Below are positions 47,695-60,600 of a stretch of DNA of 64,000 bases, in pieces. The stretch spans positions 27,861,688-27,925,687 of the forward strand of contig NC_063264.1 of assembly GCF_019578655.1 (NCBI RefSeq), in the 5' to 3' direction. A model generated the notes under the pieces. It did not search any database and was not told the origin of the DNA. It saw only the letters and a program-made list of their open reading frames with translations. The position numbers and the translations under genes were made by a program. Numbering within the stretch: the stretch's first letter is position 1; every line of letters starts with the position of its first letter. This stretch comes from Ricinus communis (taxonomy: Eukaryota; Streptophyta; Magnoliopsida; Malpighiales; Euphorbiaceae).

Positions 47695-48814
47695 TGATAG
47701 ATTCAAATTATATATAGTTATTTAGGATAGTTTAAAGGTGTAATGATATATTTTTTATATATAATATGATGAAAATAAGTTTTTATACATCATTTAAGCT
47801 TTATTTTCTAATTTCATATAATATTAGACAAGATAAGAAAATATGGAGAAAAATACTAAAAAATAGCTTAATTGGATATGTTTGTGTCAAGATCTAAGAG
47901 CGAGATACATGGACGGACTACTTTATAAGGCCTAGCCGAAATTTACATGATCTAGTGACATTTTAGTTATTTTGTATAACTATTAAGATTTATATTAAGA
48001 GTTACTATGGGATAATATTTGGTGTAGATAAGGATACTTATAGTTTTATCTATTAGCAAGAATTATATTTTGTATATTTATTTTTAAGGAGACTTATCTT
48101 GGTGGAGGATTCTTCTCTATATATATCTACAAATCTAGCTCTAAAAGAAGAGGATAGGTCTTTCATACCTGCTCTTTGCTACATCTCCCATCTGCTTCTG
48201 TGCACTATTCCTCTGTCTGCAATTCTCTACAGTTTATCTTCCACAAATACTTTAGTTTTAATTTTCATTGTTCTTTTAAAATTTAAGAAGTTTTTCAAGA
48301 AGTGGAGAGTGAAAACCAATCATCTTCATATCTTGAAGGATTCTGGATTTCGAGGGAGTTTTTACTTTTAGTCTTATTTTTATATTTTTCTATTTAATAC
48401 AATGATCATTGAGTTAAATATGTCAGGCTAGTTTCATAAGTGTTTAGTTTAACATTTTTTACTTATGTATGAATTTTGTTATTTATTTATTTAATAAATG
48501 ATTTCTTTACTTTCATATCTTTATAGTTTCAGTTATTCTTGTTGATTGACCATTATATTAATTTGATAATAATAATTGTTATAAAAATATTTAGGTTGAA
48601 TGTATTAAAAGACATCATCTTTACTTCAATCTATATTGATAAAAGAAACTTTAATTGCATCATTAGCTTGAGTAATTAAAGAAAAAGACACATCACCATC
48701 TCATTCATTAGATCTAGACTTAAAGTAAAACAAGGGGACTACTAAGTAAATGATTAGGCTAAATATTATTTTTATCAATATAGTGTTAAATCATAAGTAT
48801 TTGCATTGCATTTA
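47695..48814 (+). repeat. 5' LTR of the Athila-like element, 3' end missing
   Basis: Begins TGATAGATTCAAATT and is co-linear with 55235 onward, including ATTGATTGACCAT near 48543 (compare 56037), TCATTAGCTTGAGT near 48661 and CACATCACCATCTCATT near 48690. It stops where the nested LTR starts, about 230 bp short of the LTR end seen in the 3' copy. Confidence 0.75.
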
Positions 48815-51460
48815 TATCACCACCTGACCCATGGGCTCATTACCGGCACTAGGGAATGGATAAGCTTAAGGCCACCAAATCCCATAGTAAGTCTGAATAT
48901 TCACTAACTCAATCAAATTAAAATCCGAATTTAACTCTAAGCACTTTTTTCACAATTAATCTTATATCAACAGGTACTATAAATTAAATTCAGTCCGCCA
49001 GCATAATTAGGCGAGACTTGAATTTATATAAAATTACAACTGTAAGTCTAATATTTCTACTGCGGAGAATCTAAAATTTTACAAGTCAAGCATATCAAAA
49101 TCAATTACATCAACCCGATGATGAAGGAGTCGGGTTGCTAGATGAGAACTACAGGAAGACTAACAATCACCTGACAAACAGTGAAAATGAGATTGTCAGT
49201 CTCGAGAGTGAGTTAAAATCATATATCCAAAAATAATTTCAAACACTTCAATAACACATTTATTTAATTTGAAGTAAACATTAAGTCATGCAAAAATATA
49301 CGTGTCATGCCATGCTTAAATAAATAAAATAAAAAAATAACTTTCACATACTACGGGACAGAGTACTTAAGTAGAACCCTAATCCCAACTCTAACGTCTC
49401 GACTCTCTCATTCCAATAGAACTGGCGCCCAGAGAGCGAAGCTCGACCAAGGTCCTTGACTCTAATCCGGTCACTTAATTATCAATATCAGTCTTAGCCT
49501 TTAGACTTTCTTACTCCAATAAGACTGGCACCCAGAAAGCGAAGCTCGACCAGAGTCCTTAACTCCAGTCTGGTCACTTAGGTTTCCAAATAAGCCAGTG
49601 CCTAAAGAGTAATGCTCGACCAGGGACCTTTACTCTGACAAACTCACTCTACTCAGCCCAGAAAGCAATGCTCGACCAGAGAAAGTCCTAAATTTACCTT
49701 TTAAAGATTTACAAACCTTTACCTCTTTATTTTCTGTCTCTGATTCATACCGGTAACTCATCAAATAGCATGTTCTACAGCCGTCCCATCCCGTCCCATC
49801 CCGAGTCAACACGAAAACACAAACCATAATGCAGTAAATGAAACATATATGAATAGTGATTAAATAAATAATTAAAATATTAAATTATTTAATCAGAACT
49901 ATCACGTAAAAATCTTAGCATGACAGGTGAACAGATATATGACTTTAACTCACAGATCTGACAACCTCCTAGCTCTACTCCGATGCCTCGGGTGGAGCGA
50001 GCCAAACTGACGGATTATCTAATCACGAAAAATAATTTAATCAATAACATTGAAACATTTGACAATTAACCCTATATCTAGATTTCTAGGACTGACTGTC
50101 TAAAAATTCGACTCTGGTAAATTCTACCGAAAATTCGGCAGAACCTCCTTTAAACACGAACGTTTACCCTTCCAAAAAAGGGGTCCAGGACCTGTCAAAA
50201 AACACTTCAAATATTTTAAAAATTTATTTTAACCGGAGTCGGGTCCCCAAGACTTCATTATTTTTCCCGACTCCGCCATACATCACAAATCACAACTAAT
50301 GGCAGATAGTCCGACAAACTATTTATTTTAACTAATAAACTTCATATAATTTTTCTAATAATCAACACCACAAATAAACACATAAATTTACCAATAAATT
50401 CTAAAATTAATGGGCCAGAAGAAATTACCGAGACGCTTGATCGCTCGGTCGACTCGCCTTTAGCCGCGGAGTCCGATCGACGATCCGAATGCACTAACGG
50501 ACTCGAAACAACGCGTTGATGATGATTCCAGCTTCCGATCTTTTGATCTGACCCCCGATTATCCAAAGAGATTTACGGGCGATCTCGGCCATAAATTTTC
50601 AAACGGAGTCTGATCGCCATGAAACTAGTGTCATTGGAAAGCTTGAGGTGAGGAGAGTCCGAATATGTCCTCCGATCAGCCAAAGCTCGCCAAAAAAACT
50701 AGAAAACGCCTGTTGCCACCCACTTCCTCTCTCCACCGCAACTACCAACTTCGACCACCATTTGCATCGCCGCTGCTCTCAAAAGAAAGCCCACTCTTAG
50801 GTGAGTCGATCGCCATCTGACTCGGCCGCCATTACCACCAGAAATGCCTTGCACGGTGTTAACAGCCGCTGCTTCCTCTCTCTCTCTTTTTTTCTTCGCG
50901 CTACTGCCGCCAACGCTGGCTCTTCTACTAGCTACCACCGCCATACCTCAAGCTCGACGGATGACAGTTCCTCATCTCTCCCTCTTCCTTCTTCCCCAAT
51001 CGAATTCCTTTTCTTCTTCCTTTCTTTTCCTTTTCTTTTCTTTCTCTCCTTATCGGCAATTAGTCCTTGAACTTTTCTTCTTTACCATTTAGTCTCTCAA
51101 TTTTTTTAATTACTAACAATTTTGTCCAGGAAAATTTATGGTTAACCCTTAAACTTTTCTTTAGCTTTTCAATTAAGCCCCTAACTATTTAATTTGGGCC
51201 AAATTAGAATTATTGAAAATATGTAATTACTTATTTACCCTTGCTTTTAAATATAAAATTACCAAAAAGCCCTTGCCGACATATTTAATTATAAAAATAC
51301 CAAACATACAAATTTTCATAAAACTCCATATTAATAAAATTATATTTTAAATCCTCATTCCAAAATAAATCTCCAATTTAATCCTAACACACAATTAATT
51401 TAATTAATCAATTTTTAAATATTTTTCAATTAAAATTAACACCATTTGCTAATTTATTTT
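48815..51460 (-). mobile_element. Third LTR of the TGTAATA..GTGACA family, minus strand
   Basis: The reverse complement of this segment follows the solo LTR at 19264-22123: its 3' end (here ACCACCTGACCCATGGGC), the CGAGC..GCTCTCT tandem units (49420-49690), the CATCGGAGC segment (about 49980), the GGTTCTGCCGAATTTT module (about 50130-50155), and the GC-rich block (50420-50960). It lacks about 350 bp of the LTR 5' end at the right, where it abuts the Athila-like integrase. Short open frames here (50342-51092) are LTR artefacts. Confidence 0.82.
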
Positions 51461-51463
51461 TAG

Positions 51464-52199
51464 CAGGTTTGGAATAGCTAGAGCAATCATTAGCGACAGG
51501 GGAATATATTTTTGCAACAAGACATTTAGCGCCTTACTAAAGAAATATGGAGTAACTCATAGAGTTGCAACACCTTATCACCCACAAACATCAGGACAAG
51601 TGGAAGTTAGCAATAGACAAATTAAGTCAATATTTGAGAAATCAGTGTGCCCATCTAGAAAAGTTTGGGCTATGCACTTGAATAATGCCCTTCGGGCATA
51701 TCGAACAACTTATAAAACACCGATTGGAATGACTCCTTATAGATTAGTATACGACAAAGCTTGCCATTTACCAATCGAATTAGAACATAAAGCATATTGG
51801 GCTATTAAGAAGCTTAATATGAACTTAACTAAAGCAGGTGAAGAGCGTTTGTTACATCTAAATGAGCTAGAAGAAATGCGTAGTGAGGCATATGAGAATG
51901 CCAAGCTATACAAAGAAAGGACCAGGAAGCAATATGATAAGAGTTTACTTCAGAAATCTTTTGTCTCTGGAATGAAGGTATTATTATTTAACTCACACTT
52001 TAAACTTTTTCTAGGAAAGCTTAGATCCAGATGGAACGGACCCTTCGAAGTAATAACGGTTTTCAATCAAGGTGCGGTGGAATTACGTAACATTAAGACC
52101 CAAGAACAATTCAAAGTTAATGGCCAACGGTTGAAGCCATATTATGAAGGGATGACCTATGGACATGAAGTGGAGTGCATGGAAGCACCTCCAATTTGA
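51464..52199 (+). pseudogene. Athila-type integrase C-terminal half
   Basis: Opens abruptly with [13 protein letters not shown], containing the second catalytic Asp, and continues with [20 protein letters not shown] (Glu), THIMTPY-like [19 protein letters not shown], and a C-terminal segment with [14 protein letters not shown] and [16 protein letters not shown]. The last phrases are characteristic of Athila/Tat-type gypsy integrases. The frame is open to a TGA at 52197-52199 but has no start and no first catalytic Asp. The 5' part was lost at the junction with the nested LTR. Confidence 0.85.
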
Positions 52200-53070
52200 A
52201 ATAACCTTTGTCAATGTCTAGCTATAGATAATAAATTTAGCACTTCTATATTATATATATATTTTTATTATTTTAGTTTTCAATTTAAAGTATTTTCTCG
52301 CTTTTTTTAGGAACTTGCAAGAGATTCAACCATCCGAGCACATACACAATCATCAAGTACAACAAAGGAGCTTTATGTGGTAACACTTAATTTACTAGTC
52401 AATATTGTGCTTCAAGTATTTATAAGATTATGTGTGATATATAAAGGTCATTTAGTTAGAATTTGAGTATCCCTTGCAATACTTATCTTTAGTTAGGAAT
52501 TTAGTCTTAATTCTAGTCAATTCCCCTTGGTAGCTTAGTTTTTCTTATTATTATTAGATACAATTTTGTTTTAAAAAAAGAAAAAGAAACTTAAGTCTAG
52601 CGAGCCACGTTGCGGCAGTGAAATTTCACACGGGCCCATAGCAGTCACAGAAACGCGGGCCGGCAGCAGTAGCGACCATAAAGGAGCCGGTGCGACCTCT
52701 GGTTGCGAGGTGCAGGCGCCTGGCGCACGCCACGACTTCGCGGCACATTCGCCAGGTAGGGGGGGTGGCCGACCCAAAAAAAAAAATTTATTTGAGCAAC
52801 TTTAATTTGAAATACATTAGGACTCCAAAGTTGTTCATCTCCTACTAAAACACCAAAAAGAATTTTATTTGAATTCAAAAACACCCCTCCCCAAAACCCT
52901 AACCCTCACATAGAACTATATTTTTCTCTCTCCTTTCCTCCATTAACACAACCTCCTATTTTCTCTCTCCTCATTTTGCTTTCTCTCTCTACAAAAAGTC
53001 TTAATTTTTCTTCCAAAACTTCAAAATATTTACCCACCAATCTCTATTCTATCTATTCCATAGGTAATTA
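52200..53070 (+). other. Non-coding interval of the Athila-like element, with GC-rich burst
   Basis: Mostly AT-rich, but 52590-52770 is strongly GC-rich (CGGGCCGGCAGCAG, GGCGCCTGGCGCACGCCACG). A CT-rich leader-like tract (52920-53000) precedes the next ORF. Confidence 0.5.
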
Positions 53071-53871
53071 ATGGCCCCAAAGAAGAGAACAAGAAAGGAA
53101 AAGGGGAAAGAGATAGTCTTAAGCTCTCATGAAGAAGAACAAAGATTAAAGGCAACTTATGGAGCTCCTTTTGATCTTTATTCTTATGAAGAGAGCAATC
53201 AATTCCTTAGCCTTGCTTCAAGAGAACAAGTTTCATGTAAGTTCTTGGATGCTCCCTCTCTAGTTAAGTTGAATATTTTTAAGATAATGATAATCCTCTT
53301 GGATAGATTAGGATGGAAGGATTTTGCCTTTAACTCATTGCCATCATATAATGAATTAACTTTAGAGTTTTTCACAACTCTACATTATGATCCTTCCAAT
53401 GACAAGGAGTTCAAGGTAAGATTGTTTGGGCATAATTATACTGTTACTATTGATGCAATTGTCCGAGCTTTCGGTTTAAAGAAATGAGATATTTGTGAGC
53501 AATATCATAAGTTTGATTGGGCAAGTTTTGGAAAAAACTAATGGGTCAAGACAAATATGATATTAATAATATGCCAAATAATGTCTTCAATGATCATTGT
53601 TATTTGCTTATTTCAAAATTCATGTGTGGAGGCATCTTTGGTAGTAAAGAGAGAAATAAGGTGACGAAGCAAGAACTAAATATTCTATGGTGTTTGGATA
53701 CCCATAAATCTATTTCTTCAGCATACTTTATTATGCAAAGTTTACTAAGGACACCGGCCAAACCTAAGAATTGTATCGGGTTAGGACATATTGTTACAGG
53801 TTTGGCCATGTATCTTTGTAGTTTTGATCCGGAGTCTTCTCTATATGAGGCATTACCCTCCCTGGCAATTT
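53071..53871 (+). pseudogene. Athila-like post-pol ORF (plant transposon-protein domain), broken
   Basis: The first frame starts at ATG 53071 (MAPKKRTRKEKGKE, a basic nuclear-signal-like start) and runs 138 codons to a TGA at 53485-53487. It contains PSYNELTLEFFTTLHYD and VRLFGHNYTVTIDAIVRAFGL. A shifted frame (53517-53871) continues with KEELNILWCLDT-like KQELNILWCLDTHKSIS and YFIMQSLLRTPAKPKN. The pattern of an N-terminal basic stretch, FY/FFTTLH, a V-x-F-G-like segment and a later LW-x-L block resembles the 'putative plant transposon protein' domain of Athila-type elements. The function is not known to me. The stop and frameshift show it is dead. Confidence 0.6.
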
Positions 53872-55220
53872 AGATACTAATGCATTGATTAGAGCTAATT
53901 TGGTAAATTGTCGTGGTAGTCCTCTTACTCTTATAGCCATTTAGGATTTTTGTTATGCATTTATTTTGTAATAATAACTTTTAGATTCTGTTTTATTTAT
54001 GATGTTTTATTTTAAGCTAATCAGTTTTTATCAATGATGGTTCTCTAAAGCTTGTTTAAGGTTTATACGGGATGATGATTACTTATGGCCAATGGTAATT
54101 AAATGGCACTCTAATTTCCAAAGGAAATACTCTATCTTTTTCTCTTTTATGTGTTTCTTTTATGATTAAGACATTGAGGGCAATGTCTAAAATAAGTGTG
54201 GGGAGGAAAGATTTAGAGTAATTATGTTATATATGCCAAGTATTTAGTAGCTTTTGATTAATTTTTGTAAAAAAAATTTAAAACTATTTTATACTCAGCT
54301 TTTTGTTATTTTCTACACTAAAAAATCAATGAAAGAATGCTATTATGATAAATCTTTGAATTCTTGAATTGATTTTTAAGCATATATGAAGTGAATCATG
54401 AGTTGATTGCACTTAAATGATCAAGTGTTCATCGTTTGTATAAGAACATGATTAGTAGTTTAGCAACATTTGACATGGGTATGATTATAAGTGTATGATT
54501 TAGATTATTATTCCCTTGTTATTATTATGGTTTACCTATGTTTGTGGGAAATGATATGGTTAAGTTAAAAGCTCTAAGTTAATAATTCGATTCCGCTAGT
54601 TTTAAATGCTGAGTAACCGGGGATCTTCATGACCAATGTTGATTTTCGCATAAAAAGGCAATTGAAATTATGAGTATGCAAAGCATTTTGATTTTTGTTT
54701 TGTTGAGTAACCATGTACATTCATTATCCATGTTTGTATTTGTGTAAAAAGGCATAACATATCAAGAAAGAAAGGAACCCAAAATATCAAGTAAATCTAA
54801 GGGGTAAAAAAAAAGAAAATTCAAGAAAAAGAGCTTGCAAAGCAAGTGAAAAATATAAATGTCTATTGATCTCTTATTTGAATATTAAGGTTTTCCTTCT
54901 TGAATAAAGTTATCATAATTTGGGTTATGCATTATAATTGTATTCATTGATAATGAGTTAAGCTATTTGTTGTGAACATGTGTAAATGATGAATATTTGA
55001 ATACACATGATGAATATTTGAATCTTTTGACTAACTATGATTGAGTTTACAACCTTTTAAGAAAAGTTCTTACGATTCAAGTTTTCTTTGATTTGTATAA
55101 TTTCTACATTAGTGAGATTCTTTTGAATAGTACTTTTGAGCTGAGTACAAATTGCTTTATTGATTTTTTGCAATGATTGATTCTTAAGTTACTATTTACT
55201 TGAGGACAAGTAAAAGTTCA
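53872..55220 (+). other. Non-coding 3' interval of the Athila-like element
   Basis: AT-rich, with an internal purine tract GTGTGGGGAGGAAAG at 54197-54211 and an A-rich run near 54800-54830. No open frame. Internal polypurine-like tracts are common in this lineage. Confidence 0.55.
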
Positions 55221-55234
55221 GGTGTGGGGGTATT
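55221..55234 (+). other. Polypurine tract of the Athila-like element
   Basis: GGTGTGGGGGT lies four bases before the 3' LTR and follows TTGAGGACAAGTAAAAGTTCA, a context typical of Athila/Tat elements. Confidence 0.7.
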
Positions 55235-56511
55235 TGATCGATCTAAATTGAATATAGATATTTAAGGGTATTTTAGAGGTTTAACGATATGTTTCTATAT
55301 ATAATATGGTATAAAGATGTGTTTTACCTCACTTTAATTTTTCTTGTCTAAATTTAGGAAATAATGCCAAAGAGGAGAATTTGAGCTAAAAACGCACTAA
55401 TAGGCGTTACTTGGACTGCGGCTATTAAAGGCTCGAGAATCAAACACATGGGCTATTAATAATTTGGCCCTAGCTTAATTCATTAATGCCCAAAAAGGGG
55501 GGTTTAAGTAATTATTATGTAATTAGTGGATAATTATCTTTTGAGTTGTTTGGTTTGTTTAGGATAGTAAGGGGTAAACTATAGGAGTTGTGTGTTGAGA
55601 AAAAAACTCTAAAAAAAAAATCTCTGCAAAGAGTATAGGTTAATTAAAACAGGGAGTTCTTCGGCTACTGAGAACCTGTGGAGAAAAGGGTTCTATTATT
55701 CTCTGCAGAAATTTCTGGAGTTCATCATCTTCTACATCTAGCTAGCTTGTGTTGCATCATTTTTTAAAGAATCATAGAAGCTTTTCGAAGACGTGGAGAA
55801 AGAGGACTAATCTTTTTCATTCCTTAAAGAGCCTTTGAACTTTGAGGGAGTTTTAGTTTTCTATTTTATGAATCTTAAGTCTTTCTATTTAATTACAATG
55901 ATTATTGGATTAAATATGTTAGGTTAAGTCCTATAAGTATTTAGTTTGGCTTTTTACTTAAGTATGAACTTATATATTTTAAGTTTAATGAATAATTTCT
56001 TTGCCTTCATATGTTCATTAGTTTCATCTATTATTATTGATTGACCATCATATCAATTCAGTAGTAATATGTATTATGAAAATCTTTAGATTAAAAGTAT
56101 TAGAAACATTGTCTTTACTTTAATCTATGTTGGTATAAGAAACCTAAGTTGTATCATTAGCTTGAGTGACTTAGGGAAAAAGGCACATCACCATCTCATT
56201 TGTTAAATTAGGGCTTAAGGGGATGAAGAGAATTACTAAGTAAAAGCTAGACTAAATGCTATTTTATCATATAGTTCATATTAATCATTATAGTTGTATA
56301 TTTATTTTCTGGTTATTTAATTTCTTTTATTAAACTAATGATCATTCTCAAAACATCGGCTTAGAGTGTTTATATTTATTTTCAGTATTTTGTGTGATGG
56401 TTGGTCTTTATAATATATGCTATACAATTCCTTGTGAAATCATCCTCGTAATAAGCTTGCCCGAACTACCATTCAGTTCGTACATTTGCAAGTACTAATT
56501 TAGACACATCA
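55235..56511 (+). repeat. 3' LTR of the Athila-like element (1277 bp)
   Basis: Begins TGATCGATCTAAA and ends TTTAGACACATCA, near-inverted termini with TG..CA ends. It is homologous to 47695-48814 but visibly diverged, especially in the first 450 bp. Confidence 0.72.
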
Positions 56512-57606
56512 ATAATAGTTAATAAAGTATAAGCTAAATACATATTTATATCCTAAATTTGTATTAATTAATCAATTTAACACTTTAACTTTCTATTTAA
56601 CCTAACAAATACTTAAATTTTTCTTTATTAAATTAAATAATTTTAACTTTTAATTTAATTTAAACTTATTTTTTAATAATATTTAAACACTTGTGCGTAA
56701 TATATATAGATATATTAAATAAAGACATATGTCAAAAAAAATATCACAAAAAAATAAATTTTAATATAAAATAGATTAAATTAAAAATTAAAAGTATTAA
56801 GTTGACTAAATTAAAAATTAAAGTATTAAACTGACTAAATAATCAAATTTCAAAAATATAAATATACATTTGACCTAAAATATACATAAAACACAACTAC
56901 TAATTTAAAAATACAAAATCATTTGTTATAATTCTTAATTATAATACTTGAGTTTTAAGTCAAAAGAATTGTTATGACTCAAATATTTATTGATAACTTT
57001 CACTAATTACTTCTAAACTTTGTACTAATAATTGAGCCAAAATGAACTGCTCAATGACCTAAAGAAAACCCTGCTTAAGCTCGACTCATTTACCTCAATG
57101 TTAGGTTTGAACATCATTCATTTGTATATCCAATTGAGCTTTTAAATAAACCCTTTAAACCCTTACTGAGCTTTCATTCTTCTGCAGCTCTAGGTAAGAT
57201 TTAACTATTTCATGCAAGTTATTTGTCAAGTTAATACTCACCTATAAGAGTGATCGGAACTTTAAGCTAATTTTATTAAACCTAAAGTAGATTCAAAGAA
57301 ATTGGAGATAGATATTTATGACAGGATCTAAACAAGAACTGGATTGAATTTTTCATGGAATCTGGAGAGAATGTTCCTTGAGTAGATGCTGTTAGGCCAT
57401 CATTCCAATGCTGCAACACTATGCACATCAAGCCATTTATAAAACTATACAAGTACAATTACAAGTCAGGCAGCAGCTTTTCTTGCAAGAGGAGAGGCAC
57501 AACTATCAATGGCAGAAAATAGGAACGAAGTTTATTAAAATACCGGGCTGATGACAAGTCTCTGATACATTCTTATCGAAAAAGAGTGGGCTGAGGAATC
57601 CAGAGA
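56512..57606. other. AT-rich spacer and probable PP2C 3' UTR
   Basis: 56512-57100 is AT-rich with no gene. From about 57300 to 57606 the base composition resembles transcribed plant sequence and probably includes the PP2C 3' UTR (minus strand). The transcript end is not placed. Confidence 0.5.
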
Positions 57607-60600
57607 TCACCGAAATTTTACAACTACGCAGGAAATATCATCTGTGCTCTGCCTGATTAGTGCCTCTTCGGTCAGGTGTTTTGCCGCAGAGCGAGCATCT
57701 TTAATGTTCTTAATAGCATCTGTTGCTTCCTGGTTTGACATCACCTGGCATCATACAGAGAACAGATTTCAGGAAAAACAATACCGCACCTCTTCGAACA
57801 GAAGTAGAGCACAAGAAATTGAAGGTAACAATAAAATAAAAAAATTTATGTTTAACCCAAGTTTAACCAACCTTCCACAACCCATCACTAGCTAAGATAA
57901 TGAAATCTGTATCATCGTCAATCACTTCCTTCGTAACATCAGGGTCTGAGCTGAGATGCCCCTTTAAGCTCTTATCACCAAATGCCCTTGCCACTGCCAA
58001 CTGCCCATCAACACGTGGAACATCCCCTGAACTCATAAAGTTCATAAATTAATATCACATAAATGTCATACTCATGAAAGAAGTAAAAAGGAAATTGAAT
58101 GCACGTTAATTTTTAGTATTTACTTGTAGAAACCTAGAGCTTCACCATTTCTATATCTGTATAAACCCAGTTTGATATAGGTATGTATACATTTGCACTC
58201 ATCTATGTACATGAGCGTGCGTGCGTATGTGTGTCACAGAGGGAACAAAGTGATAACTGACCCCAGGCCACTGCAACCCTTGAACACCAAATGGAAGTGT
58301 AACAATTCAATTCATATAATTTAATAGCATAGCATCTTTTCCTCCAATAAAGTAGCATGATCAGTCATCACAAAGTGCAAGGCATTTTTCGAGATTCCAA
58401 TACGTGTGATAATAAGCAACCACTAAGACCCAAAAAAAGTGCATGATAAAGCCCCCATGGTACAAACAATTTTGTTTAAATTAATTATGTTCACGTAGGA
58501 ATCAAACACTCAGTGTTAAAGATATAAAACTATTCTTAGAGTCTCACCTAACAGTTTAAGCTTTTGGGTGGAATGGCCTTTAATGTGATATCAGAGCCTC
58601 TAATATTGAAAGATCTAGAATTCGATCATTAGCCACCCCCATGTTATTAATTAAATAGTTAACATTGTTCAGTTCAAGTCCAATGGGCATTCGCCGGAGT
58701 GTATTAGAGATATAACTATCTTTAGAGCCTCACCTTTTTAAGTGGATTCTTTGACACTTATAAGAGAACAATATCTATACTAATTCGGAAGAGTTCTTAC
58801 CTGGGAAGTTTGATACAAAACCACCTCTGTTCTCAATCTCCTGCCTTTCAACACTTGGCTCATGATCAACCGACAATTGTTTAGCCACACCATTTTTGCA
58901 GATTACAGCCCGAGAATCACCAACATTGGCTACTACCAGCATCTCACAGTTGATTAATATAGCAGTGACGGCAGTTGAACCCCCTTTACCCAGATCAGCT
59001 GCTTTCTCCAAAATAGTAGTATCAGTAATACGGTATCCTCTCCTCATGGCATTTTCTGGTTCTGTCCAGAAGTCTGGCTACTTGCAATAGAAGTTTGGGA
59101 CCAAAAGAGCAGAAATAGATGATCCTTAGTTTTAGTAACCAAAACTACATACTTAGAATAACATTACCAAGCACATTTAGGATTGATCTGCCTTGTGTGG
59201 GGAATAAGGAAAATCGGTCCATGGAAAATGATCTCCCACAATTTCAGAAATATGAAATCTCAGCTTCCAGACTTTTATACACGCAAAAAAAATAAAAGGA
59301 TTCCACTCATATACCTACTAATCCACTAAGCAACACTTTACTGTCACAGGTTGTTATTAAATTCCAATGTCTATTTACCTTAGTACTGCATAACTTTCTC
59401 CCCTATTGATTATAATAAACCAGGTCGAGAAATAAATAACACTCTTGGTCCAACCATTCTCATGGTGTTATTTAATTGACAGAAAATTCTCTTATTTCCA
59501 TAGAACTCTAAATTCCAGAAAATAAATTCTGGTTGATTTTCAAACAAGAGAATCACATATCTACTAAGATAATAATTTTCAAAAAGATATCTTTAAAAGA
59601 ATACTTACTGAAATGAAAGGAGCTTTGATCAGGTCATAAAAGTCGATGTGAGGAAAAATGACAACAAACTTAGTATCTACTAATAGACTTCATCAAAATG
59701 ATAAATAAAAATCTGTATTTCAATAAGACTTGAGATGGAATTTTAAGGTCCATAAGGAACTGAGTGCCATTTAGCACTAATTTATAGCTTCTCTAGCTTG
59801 TTTATCTTGTAGGAATCGGATTCACAAAGAGACGAAGAAACCCAAATGTACAGTTCAAAGTTTTGTACTATTAAGGAGTTAAAGAGCAGCCTGAAAGAAA
59901 TGCAGTACAAAATGCAAATAGCATGCCTTACCTCCTTTAGGATATTGTCGAACAAGTTTGACCGCAAATAATCAGGTATAACATGGCTCAGATGACCGTC
60001 AAATATAGCAAACAAACCAAGTTCATTGTCATCAACTGCCTTAAATTCAGCAACAATATAATCTTCCATGTCATGACGTGATTGTCCCTTAACCAAGTGA
60101 TAGCCATGAGTTACATGCTTTGACATCTTACTCTTCCCCTTTCCAGAGTCTGCAGATGAACCCAGCCCAACCTTTTCCTGTAATATGCATTAAAGCAGTC
60201 CAATATTGAATTTTGATCAAATTTAAAACAGCAGAGCAAACCAAAGTGTACTCTATCACTTCCAAAAGTCTAAGAGAACTCCACTCTTGTCCTTGTTTCA
60301 CACTTGTAAGAGAATGTCCATAAAAAATGATAAATAGGGTCAAAAGAAAAAGAAAAAAAGTAATTAGCAAAATAGCAATAAAAGTACAGCCCTAGTTAGG
60401 GATTAAAGAAAAGCACACAAGGAGAGGCAACTGCAGAAGTAAAATCCCACAATTAATTAAACCGTAGGTACAACAGAAAAAGAAAAAAAGAGAGTAGTTA
60501 TTAATTTGTATAGGAAACAAAAGTCACCTTGTGATTGGTTTTCCCCCCAAGCAAAATGTCATATTAGAAGGATTAAGCTCTTGTCTAAGCTCCTACTTGA

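Larger units (their letters stand above)
47695..56511 (+). mobile_element. Athila-like Ty3/gypsy element, old and largely deleted
   Basis: Two related LTR sequences (47695 to about 48814 and 55235-56511) bound the C-terminal part of a gypsy integrase (51464-52199), a broken downstream ORF (53071-53871) and a GTGTGGGGG polypurine tract at 55221-55231. This order, with an extra ORF between pol and the 3' LTR, is typical of the Athila lineage. Gag, protease, RT and RNase H are missing. A minus-strand LTR of another family (48815 to about 51460) fills the gap. The LTRs are strongly diverged and no target duplication is seen, so the insertion is old, or the two LTRs may come from different copies. 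Confidence 0.75.

Noticed and set aside
48099..48371. 90-codon open frame in the left Athila-like LTR
   Set aside because: It lies within an LTR, is not preserved in the 3' LTR, and matches no family.
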